Origin: Bugula neritina
Taxonomy: Eukaryota; Bryozoa; Gymnolaemata; Cheilostomatida; Bugulidae
DNA: 64,000 nt
Assembly: GCA_964035545.1 (NCBI GenBank)
Contig: CAXIUT010000183.1
Coordinates: forward strand, 1,178,001-1,242,000
Direction: 5' to 3'
Below, one piece after another: positions 50,189 through 60,681 of the stretch (its first letter is position 1; every line of letters begins with the position of its first letter). Both the position numbers and the translations under genes were made by a program. The notes beneath the pieces were generated by a model. That model was not told the DNA's origin, searched no databases, and was given only the letters and a program-made list of their open reading frames with translations.

Positions 50189-53100
50189 CTAAAATATACT
50201 GTAACACATTGAAAAATACTGCAACATACTGAAATATACTGCGACACCTAGCAATATGCTGTAACATACTGAAATATGCTCTAGCACACTGAAATACAAT
50301 GCAACTTACTGAAATATACTGCAACATACTGAAATACACTGCAACATCCTACAATATGCTGAAATACACAGTAACATATTGAAATACACTGCAACACTTT
50401 GAAATATACTGCGACATACCTAAATATACGGTAATATACTGAAATATACTGTAACACATTGAAAAATACTGCAACATACTGAAATATACTGTAACACACC
50501 GAAATATACTGCAACATACTGAAATACACTGTAACATACTGAAATACACTGCTACATACTGAAATATACTGCAACATACTGCAACATACTGAAATACACA
50601 GTAACATACTGAAATAAACTGCAACATACTACAACATATTGAAATACACTGCAACACATTGAAATATACTGCAACATACCTAAATATACGGTAATATACT
50701 GAAATTCACTGTAACGCATTGCAAAATACTGCAACATACTGAAATTCACTGCGACACGCTGAAATACGCTGCAAAATACTACAACATACTGAAATAAACT
50801 GTGACATGTTGAAATACACTGCAACACATTGAAAAATACTGCAACATACTGAAATATACTGTAACACACTGAAATATACTGCAACATACTGAAATACACT
50901 GTAACATACTGAAATATACTGCAACATACTGAAATACACTGCTTCATACTGAAATATACTGCAACATACTGCAACATACTGCAATACACTGTAAAATACT
51001 GAAATACACTGCAACATACTACAACATATTGAAATACACTGCAACACATTGAAATACACCGCAACTTATCGAATATATGGAAAACTACTGAAATATACTG
51101 TAACGCATTGAAAAAGACTGCAACATACTGAAATATATTGCGACACATTGCAATATACTGTAATATACTGAAAAATGCTGTATCACACTGAAATATACTG
51201 CAATTCGCTGAAATATACTGCAACATACTGAAATACACCGCAACATCCTACAACATACTAAAATACAGTGTAACATTTCGAAACACACTGCAACACATTG
51301 AATTATACTGCAACATAACGAAATATATGGTAAACTACTGAAATATATTTTAACAAATTGAAAAATACTGCAACATACTGAAATATACTGCGACACCTAG
51401 CAATATACTGTAACATACTGAAATATGCTCTAGCACACTGAAATACAATGCAACTTACTGAAATATACTGCAACATACTGAAATACACTGCAACATCCTA
51501 CAATATGCTGAAATACACAGTAACATATTGAAATACACTGCAACACTTTGAAATATACTGCAACATACCGAAGTATATGGTAAACTACTGCAACATACTA
51601 CAACATACTGAAATACACTGCAACACATTGAAATATACTGCGACATACCTAAATATACGGTAATATACTGAAATATACTGTAACACATTGAAAAATACTG
51701 CAACATACTGAAATATACTGTAACACACCGAAATATACTGCAACATACTGAAATACACTGTAACATACTGAAATACACTGCTACATACTGAAATATACTG
51801 CAACATACTGCAACATACTGAAATACACAGTAACATACTGAAATAAACTGCAACATACTACAACATATTGAAATACACTGCAACACATTGAATTATACTG
51901 CAACATACCTAAATATACGGTAATATACTGAAATTCACTGTAACGCATTGCAAAATACTGCAACATACTGAAATTCACTGCGACACACTGAAATACGCTG
52001 CAAAATACTACAACATACTGAAATAAACTGTAACATGTTGAAATACACTGCTACACATTGAAAAATACTGCAACATACTGAAATATACTGTAACACACTG
52101 AAATATACTGCAACATACTGAAATACACTGTAACATACTGAAATATACTGCAACATACTGAAATACACTGCTACATACTGAAATATACCGCAACATACTG
52201 CAACATACTGCAATACACTGTAAAATACTGAAATACACTGCAACATACTACTACAACATATTGAAATACACTGCAACACATTGAAATACACTGCAACTTA
52301 CCGAATATATGGTAAACTACTGAAATATACTGTAACGCATTGAAAAGTACTGCAACATACTGAAATATACTGTAACACACTGAAATATACTGCAACATAC
52401 TGAAATACACTGTAACATACTGAAATATACTGCAACATACTGAAATACACTGCTACATACTGAAATATACTGCAACGTACTGCAACATACTGCAGCATAC
52501 TGAAATACACTGTAACATACTGAAATACACTGCAACATACTACCACATATTGAAATACACTGCAACACATTGAAATGTACTGCAACATACCGAAATATAT
52601 GGTAAACTACTAAAATATACTGTAACACATTGAAAAATACTGCAACATACTGAAATATACTGCGACACCTAGCAATATACTGTAACATACTGAAATATGC
52701 TCTAGCACACTGAAATACAATGCAACTTACTGAAATATACTGCAACATACTGAAATACACTGCAACATCCTACAATATGCTGAAATACACAGTAACATAT
52801 TGAAATACACTGCAACACTTTGAGATATACTGCAACATACCGAAGTATATGGTAAACTACTGCAACATACTACAACATACTGAAATACACTGCAACACAT
52901 TGAAATATACTGCGACATACCTAAATATACGGTAATATACTGAAATATACTGTAACACATTGAAAAATACTGCAACATACTGAAATATACTGTAACACAC
53001 CGAAATATACTGCAACATACTGAAATACACTGTAACATACTGAAATACACTGCTACATACTACAACATATTGAAATACACTGCAACACATTGAAATATAC

Positions 53101-53581
53101 TGCAACATACCTAAATATACGGTAATATACTGAAATTCACTGTAACGCATTGCAAAAAACTGCAACATACTGAAATTCACTGCGACACACTGAAATACGC
53201 TGCAAAATGCTACAACATACTGAAATAAACTGTAACATGTTGAAATACACTGCAACACATTGAAAAATACTGCAACATACTGAAATATACTGTAACACAC
53301 TGAAATATACTGCAACATACTGAAATACACTGTAACATACTGAAATATACTGCAACATACTGAAATACACTGCTACATACTGAAATATACCGCAACATAC
53401 TGCAACATACTGCAATACACTGTAAAATACTGAAATACACTGCAACATACTACTACAACATATTGAAATACACTGCAACACATTGAAATACACTGCAACT
53501 TACCGAATATATGGTAAACTACTGAAATATACTGTAACGCATTGAAAAGTACTGCAACATACTGAAATATACTGTAACACA
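50189..53581. repeat. 3,393-bp tandem duplication, copy B
   Basis: Second copy, directly abutting copy A. I noticed single-base differences from copy A near 51,284 (AAACACAC against AAATACAC) and near 52,823 (TGAGAT against TGAAAT). The join is recognisable because ACACACTAAAATATAC occurs at both 50,189 and 53,582, while the start of copy A reads ACTACTAAAATATAC. Sequence after 53,582 begins like a third copy but lacks the GCTG marker and soon returns to the standard HOR, so only two full copies exist. Confidence 0.87.
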
Positions 53582-55799
53582 CTAAAATATACTGTAACAC
53601 ATTGAAAAATACTGCAACATACTGAAATATACTGCGACACCTAGCAATATACTGTAACATACTGAAATATGCTCTAGCACACTGAAATACAATGCAACTT
53701 ACTGAAATATACTGCAACATACTGAAATACACTGCAACATCCTACAATATGCTGAAATACACAGTAACATATTGAAATACACTGCAACACTTTGAAATAT
53801 ACTGCAACATACCGAAATATATGGTAAACTACTGCAACATACTACAACATACTGAAATACACTGCAACACATTGAAATATACTGCGACATACCTAAATAT
53901 ACGGTAATATACTGAAATATACTGTAACACATTGAAAAATACTGCAACATACTGAACTATACTGTAACACACCGAAATATACTGCAACATACTGAAATAC
54001 ACTGTAACATACTGAAATACACTGCTACATACTGAAATATACTGCAACATACTGCAACATACTGAAATACACAGTAACATACTGAAATAAACTGCAACAT
54101 ACTACAACATATTGAAATACACTGCAACACATTGAAATATACTGCAACATACCTAAATATACGGTAATATACTGAAATTCACTGTAACGCATTGCAAAAT
54201 ACTGCAACATACTGAAATTCACTGCGACACACTGAAATACGCTGCAAAATACTACAACATACTGAAATAAACTGTAACATGTTGAAATACACTGCAACAC
54301 ATTGAAAAATACTGCAACATACTGAAATATACTGTAACACACTGAAATATACTGCAACATACTGAAATACACTGTAACATACTGAAATATACTGCAACAT
54401 ACTGAAATACACTGCTTCATACTGAAATATACTGCAACATACTGCAACATACTGCAATACACTGTAAAATACTGAAATACACTGCAACATACTACAACAT
54501 ATTGAAATACACTGCAACACATTGAAATACACTGCAACTTATCGAATATATGGAAAACTACTGAAATATACTGTAACGCATTGAAAAAGACTGCAACATA
54601 CTGAAATATATTGCGACACATTGCAATATACTGTAATATACTGAAAAATGCTGTATCACACTGAAATATACTGCAATTCGCTGAAATATACTGCAACATA
54701 CTGAAATACACCGCAACATCCTACAACATACTAAAATACACTGTAACATTTCGAAATACACTGCAACACATTGAATTATACTGCAACATAACGAAATATA
54801 TGGTAAACTACTGAAATATATTTTAACAAATTGAAAAATACTGCAACATACTGAAATATACTGTAACACACTGAAGTATACTGCAACATACTGAAATACA
54901 CTGTAACATACTGAAATATACTGCAACATACTGAAATACACTGCTACATACTGAAATATACTGCAACGTACTGCAACATACTGCAGCATACTGAAATACA
55001 CTGTAACATACTGAAATACACTGCAACATACTACCACATATTGAAATACACTGCAACACATTGAAATGTACTGCAACATACCGAAATATATGGTAAACTA
55101 CTAAAATATACTGTAACACATTGAAAAATACTGCAACATACTGAAATATACTGCGACACCTAGCAATATACTGTAACATACTGAAATATGCTCTAGCACA
55201 CTGAAATACAATGCAACTTACTGAAATATACTGCAACATACTGAAATACACTGCAACATCCTACAATATGCTGAAATACACAGTAACATATTGAAATACA
55301 CTGCAACACTTTGAAATATACTGCAACATACCGAAGTATATGGTAAACTACTGCAACATACTACAACATACTGAAATACACTGCAACACATTGAAATATA
55401 CTGCGACATACCTAAATATACGGTAATATACTGAAATATACTGTAACACATTGAAAAATACTGCAACATACTGAAATATACTGTAACACACCGAAATATA
55501 CTGCAACATACTGAAATACACTGTAACATACTGAAATACACTGCTACATACTGAAATATACTGCAACATACTGCAACATACTGAAATACACAGTAACATA
55601 CTGAAATAAACTGCAACATACTACAACATATTGAAATACACTGCAACACATTGAAATATACTGCAACATACCTAAATATACGGTAATATACTGAAATTCA
55701 CTGTAACGCATTGCAAAATACTGCAACATACTGAAATTCACTGCGACACACTGAAATACGCTGCAAAATACTACAACATACTGAAATAAACTGTAACAT

Positions 55800-58105
55800 G
55801 TTGAAATACACTGCAACACATTGAAAAATACTGCAACATCTTGAAATATACTGTAACACACTGAAATATACTGCAACATACTGAAATACACTGTAACATA
55901 CTGAAATATACTGCAACATACTGAAATACACTGCTACATACTGAAATATACTGCAACATACTGCAACATACTGCAATACACTGTAAAATACTGAAATACA
56001 CTGCAACATACTACTACAACATATTGAAATACACTGCAACACATTGAAATACACTGCAACTTACCGAATATATGGTAAAATACTGAAATATACTGTAACG
56101 CATTGAAAAGTACTGCAACATACTGAAATATATTGCGACACATTGCAATAAACTGTAACATACTGAAAAATGCTGTAGCACACTGAAATACACTGCCATT
56201 CACTGAAATATACTGCAACATACTGAAATACACCGCAACATCCTCCAACATACTGAAATACACTGTAACATATTGAAATACACTGCAACACATTGAAATA
56301 TACTGCAACATACCGAAATATATCGTAAACTACTGAAATATACTGTAACACATTGAAAAAAACTGCAACATACTGAAATACACTGTAACATACTGAAATA
56401 CACTGCAACATACTACCACATATTGAAATACACTGCAACACATTGAAATGTACTGCAACATACCGAAACATATGGTAAACTACTAAAATATACTGTAAAA
56501 CATTGAAAAATACTGCAACATACTGAAATATACTGCGACACCTAGCAATATACTGTAACATACTGAAATATGCTCTAGCACACTGAAATACAATGCAACT
56601 TACTGAAATATACTGCAACATACAGAAATACACTGCAACATCCTACAATATGCTGAAATACACAGTAACATATTGAAATACACTGCAACACTTTGAAATA
56701 TACTGCAACATACCGAAATATATGGTAAACTACTGCAACATACTACAACATATTGAAATACACTGCAACACATTGAAGTATACTGCAACATACCTAAATA
56801 TACGGTAATATACTGAAATATACTGTAACACATTGAAAAATACTGCAACATACTGAAATATACTGTAACACACCGAAATATACTGCAACATACTGAAATA
56901 CACTGTAACATACTGAAATATACTGTAACATACTGAAATACACTGCTACATACTGAAATATGCTGCAACATACTGCAACATACTGAAATAAACTGCAACA
57001 TACTACAACATATTGAAATACACTGCAACACATTGAAATATACTGCAACATACCTAAATATACGGTAATATACTGAAATTCACTGTAACGCATTGCAAAA
57101 TACTGCAACATACTGAAATTCACTGCGACACACTGAAATACGCTGCAAAATACTACAACATACTGAAATAAACTGTAACATATTGAAATACACTGCAACA
57201 CATTGAAAAATACTGCAACATACTGAAATTTACTGTAACACACTGAAATATACTGCAACATACTGAAATACACTGTAACATACTGAAATATACTGCAACA
57301 TACTGAAATACACTGCTACATACTGAAATATACTGCAACATACTGCAACATACTGCAATACACTGTAACATACTGAAATACACTGCAACATACTACAACA
57401 TATTGAAATACACTGCAACACATTGAAATACACTGCAACTTACCGAATATATGGTAAACTACTGAAATATACTGTAACGCATTGAAAAATACTGCAACAT
57501 ACTGAAATACACCGCAACATCCTACAACATACTGAAATACTTTGTAACATATTGAAATACACTGCAACACATTGAAATATACTGCAACATAACGAAATAT
57601 ATGGTAAACTAATGAACTATATTTTAACACATTGAAAAATACTGCAACATACTGAAATACACTGCAACACATTGAAATATACTGCAACATACCGAAATAT
57701 ATGGTAAACTACTGAAATATACTGTAACACATTGAAAAATACTGCAACATACTGAAATATACTGTAACATACTGAAATAAACTGCAACATACTACAACAT
57801 ATTGAAATACACTGCAACAAATTGAAATATACTGCAACATACCTAAATATACGGTAATATACTGATATTCACTGTAACGCATTGCAAAATACTGCAACAT
57901 ACTGAAATTCACTGCGACACACTGAAATACGCTGCAAAATACTACAACATACTGAAATAAACTGTAACATATTGAAATACACTGCAACACATTGAAATAT
58001 ACTGCAACATAACAAAATATATGGTAAACTACTGAAATAGACTTTAACACATTGAAAAATACTGCAACATACTGAAATACACTGTAACATACTGAAATAT
58101 ACTGC
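55800..58105. repeat. Divergent, poorly homogenised satellite segment
   Basis: This ~2.3-kb stretch keeps the 20-bp unit but carries many variants I did not see elsewhere in the array. Examples are CTGCCATTCAC near 56,194, ATCCTCCAAC near 56,240, ACATATGG near 56,467, ACTTTGTAAC near 57,538 and CTAATGAACT near 57,608. The order and spacing of variant blocks also differ from the 1,272/2,058-bp pattern. Limits are approximate. It may be an older part of the array that escaped homogenisation, or a different HOR family. Confidence 0.7.
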
Positions 58106-60001
58106 AACATACTGAAATATGCTCTAGCACACTGAAATACAATGCAACTTACTGAAATATACTGCAACATACTGAAATACACTGCAACATCCTACAATAT
58201 GCTGAAATACACAGTAACATATTGAAATACACTGCAACACTTTGAAATATACTGCAACATACCGAAATATATGGTAAACTACTGCAACATACTACAACAT
58301 ACTGAAATACACTGCAACACATTGAAATATACTGCGACATACCTAAATATACGGTAATATACTGAAATATACTGTAAAACATTGAAAAACACTGCAACAT
58401 ACTGAAATATACTGTAACACATCGAAATATACTGCAACATACTGAAATACACTGTAACATACTGAAATACACTGCTACATACTGAAATATACTGCAACAT
58501 ACTGCAACATACTGAAATACACAGTAACATACTGAAATAAACTGCAACATACTACAACATATTGAAATACACTGCAACACATTGAAATATACTGCAACAT
58601 ACCTAAATATACGGTAATATACTGAAATTCACTGTAACGCATTGCAAAATACTGCAACATACTGAAATTCACTGCGACACACTGAAATACGCTGCAAAAT
58701 ACTACAACATACTGAAATAAACTGTAACATGTTGAAATACACTGCAACACATTGAAAAATACTGCAACATACTGAAATATACTGTAACACACTGAAATAT
58801 ACTGCAACATACTGAAATACACTGTAACATACTGAAATATACTGCAACATACTGAAATACACTGCTACATACTGAAATATACTGCAACATACTGCAACAT
58901 ACTGCAATACACTGTAAAATACTGAAATACACTGCAACATACTACAACATATTGAAATACACTGCAACACATTGAAATACACTGCAACTTATCGAATATA
59001 TGGAAAACTACTGAAATATACTGTAACGCATTGAAAAAGACTGCAACATACTGAAATATATTGCGACACATTGCAATATACTGTAATATACTGAAAAATG
59101 CTGTATCACACTGAAATATACTGCAATTCGCTGAAATATACTGCAACATACTGAAATACACCGCAACATCCTACAACATACTAAAATACACTGTAACATT
59201 TCGAAATACACTGCAACACATTGAATTATACTGCAACATAACGAAATATATGGTAAACTACTGAAATATATTTTAACAAATTGAAAAATACTGCAACATA
59301 CTGAATATACTGTAACACACTGAAGTATACTGCAACATACTGAAATACACTGTAACATACTGAAATATACTGCAACATACTGAAATACACTGCTACATAC
59401 TGAAATATACTGCAACGTACTGCAACATACTGCAGCATACTGAAATACACTGTAACATACTGAAATACACTGCAACATACTACCACATATTGAAATACAC
59501 TGCAACACATTGAAATGTACTGCAACATACCGAAATATATGGTAAACTACTAAAATATACTGTAACACATTGAAAAATACTGCAACATACTGAAATATAC
59601 TGCGACACCTAGCAATATACTGTAACATACTGAAATATGCTCTAGCACACTGAAATACAATGCAACTTACTGAAATATACTGCAACATACTGAAATACAC
59701 TGCAACATCCTACAATATGCTGAAATACACAGTAACATATTGAAATACACTGCAACACTTTGAAATATACTGCAACATACCGAAGTATATGGTAAACTAC
59801 TGCAACATACTACAACATACTGAAATACACTGCAACACATTGAAATATACTGCGACATACCTAAATATACGGTAATATACTGAAATATACTGTAACACAT
59901 TGAAAAATACTGCAACATACTGAAATATACTGTAACACACCGAAATATACTGCAACATACTGAAATACACTGTAACATACTGAAATACACTGCTACATAC
60001 T
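58106..60001. repeat. Terminal 1.9-kb block, copy of 35.8-37.7 kb
   Basis: From 58,106 to the edge of the array the sequence matches 35,809-37,704 at a constant offset of 22,297 bp, and matches the equivalent part of the other 12.3-kb copy. The match includes the AAAACATTG and CACATCG variants near 58,376 and 58,419. It ends in the middle of a HOR: internal copies continue with GAAATATACTG where this one switches to unrelated sequence at 60,002. There is no gradual decay of units toward the edge. Confidence 0.82.
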
Positions 60002-60279
60002 TGTATCGGTTTGTGTTTGTGTCTGGTTGCAAGATATGCTTTAACTACTAGCCAACTTGGCAACAGGTTTTCGAGTTTATTAACTGTCAAATCTTACCCT
60101 ATAAAATGGGAAACATTAGAAATTGTATAAATAAGTAGTCACAATATAAATCAAAATTCAGAGGAACACTATGAATATTACAAAACCAAAAAATTGACAT
60201 GAACTATTATAATTCTAATAAACTTACAATATTGATGCGTGGATAAAAATCTTAGCCATCACAATGCCGAAACCGATAG

Positions 60280-60285
60280 TTTATT
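60280..60285 (-). promoter_or_regulatory. Candidate polyadenylation signal AATAAA
   Basis: TTTATT on the plus strand reads AATAAA on the element strand, about 400 bp past the polyprotein stop and inside the probable LTR, where the R-region signal of a retroelement would lie. A second AATAAA at 60,076-60,081 is closer to the LTR end. The hexamer is common in AT-rich DNA, so the call is weak. Confidence 0.3.
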
Positions 60286-60380
60286 CATACAAAGAGTGTA
60301 AATATGGCGGTTTGATCATGATACACTGACTCATGCAGTACAGTGAATGAACTAGCTCTGCCAGCTAATAGTAGCTTTGG

Positions 60381-60407
60381 TGAAAGCTTTTGAAGCTTGA
60401 AAGCTTT
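60381..60407. repeat. Cluster of three AAGCTT palindromes
   Basis: AAAGCTTT at 60,383-60,390, AAGCTT at 60,393-60,398 and AAAGCTTT at 60,400-60,407 lie within 25 bp, with TGAAAGCTTT directly repeated at 60,381 and 60,398. The cluster sits in the probable LTR and could be a repeated protein-binding site in its U3 part or simply a short local duplication. Nothing in the window decides between these. Confidence 0.5.
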
Positions 60408-60411
60408 AATG

Positions 60412-60428
60412 ATTGGCTGCCTGCCAAT
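60412..60428 (-). promoter_or_regulatory. Inverted repeat with paired CCAAT boxes
   Basis: ATTGGC (60,412-60,417) and GCCAAT (60,423-60,428) form a perfect 6-bp inverted repeat around a 5-bp spacer, so CCAAT occurs on both strands. It lies about 130 bp upstream, in the element's direction, of the candidate polyadenylation signal, a reasonable place for LTR promoter elements. Function is inferred from motif and place only. Confidence 0.3.
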
Positions 60429-60513
60429 ACTTCTGGGTGGCATACCAATACATCGGTGGGGTCGAATTGTTTGGCAGATACTATTCTGACAAATATTGAT
60501 AAATTATGTAAAT

Positions 60514-60541
60514 CAAAACAAACAAAACAAACAAAACAAAA
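60514..60541. repeat. Short tandem repeat, three copies of CAAAACAAA
   Basis: A 9-bp A/C-only unit is repeated about three times. It is a simple repeat unrelated to the 20-bp satellite unit and lies in the probable LTR. Confidence 0.85.
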
Positions 60542-60583
60542 TAGGATCAGTCACAGACCATGAAATTCTTGCACCAATCCGCT

Positions 60584-60638
60584 GACCCCTCCGCGCACCA
60601 GCCCGTCCCCCGAAAAACGGTTGAATGCAGACCCCTCC
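60584..60638 (-). other. Purine-rich direct repeats, candidate polypurine tract
   Basis: On the minus strand GGAGGGGTC occurs twice, at 60,630-60,638 and 60,584-60,592, with a further G-rich run between them. The segment 60,580-60,680 is clearly richer in G+C than its surroundings. LTR elements carry a polypurine tract just before the 3' LTR, which primes plus-strand synthesis, so either copy could be that tract. The choice would fix the LTR start, but I cannot make it from this window. Confidence 0.35.
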
Positions 60639-60681
60639 AGCGACACGAGCGTACACGCGGCCAAGAAGGTAGATCAGTCAT

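Larger units (their letters stand above)
1..60001. repeat. 60-kb satellite array of a 20-bp unit (two 10-bp half-units)
   Basis: The whole stretch is a head-to-tail repeat with consensus TGAAATAYACTGYAACAYAC. The two halves, TGAAATAYAC and TGYAACAYAC, share the pattern TGNAANANAC, so the ancestral unit was probably 10 bp. The halves normally alternate, but runs such as three TGCAA-type halves in a row, 9-bp units and a 3-bp ACT insertion break the register and mark higher-order positions. Composition is about 35% GC with strong strand asymmetry: G is about 10% and A about 45% on the plus strand. Orientation is constant and no unique sequence interrupts the array. It begins at the window edge, so its true length is unknown; the right end is sharp at 60,001/60,002. 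No coding function is supported. A role in heterochromatin or a centromere is possible but is inference only. Confidence 0.97.
60002..60629 (-). repeat. Probable 3' LTR of the BEL/Pao element
   Basis: This AT-rich, non-coding stretch lies between the polyprotein stop codon and the satellite. Read on the minus strand it ends in GATACA immediately before satellite sequence, as expected for an LTR finishing in CA. The start at 60,629 is only a candidate: TGCATTC follows the purine-rich GGAGGGGTC, which could be the polypurine tract. TGTACGC at 60,655 is an alternative start. A candidate AATAAA and a CCAAT-box palindrome lie inside. No second LTR is in the window for comparison, so both identity and borders are inferred. 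Confidence 0.4.

Noticed and set aside
1-60001. Over 200 minus-strand open frames of 60-233 codons rich in Cys, Val, Ser, Phe and Tyr
   Set aside because: They are direct translations of the 20-bp repeat, present in all three minus frames, many beginning at GTG rather than ATG, with no variation in codon use or domain. They mark absence of stops and not genes.
1-60001. CRISPR-like array of short regular repeats
   Set aside because: There are no unique spacers: repeat units directly abut and the whole period is 20 bp. The flanking element is eukaryotic and no cas gene is present.
1-60001. Telomeric or subtelomeric simple repeat
   Set aside because: The unit is 20 bp without the G-rich strand of telomere repeats; G is the rarest base on the plus strand, and the C-rich complement pattern is also absent.
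59667-60032. Minus-strand open frame of 121 codons at the array edge
   Set aside because: Only the first few codons lie outside the satellite; the remainder is repeat translation.
59797-60090. Minus-strand open frame crossing the array edge (97 codons)
   Set aside because: It begins with TTG in the probable LTR and continues into satellite. It is a chance fusion of LTR sequence with the open repeat frame.
60100-60108. TATAAAATG on the plus strand as a promoter
   Set aside because: No plus-strand gene follows and the sequence lies in an AT-rich probable LTR of a minus-strand element, so chance occurrence is likely.
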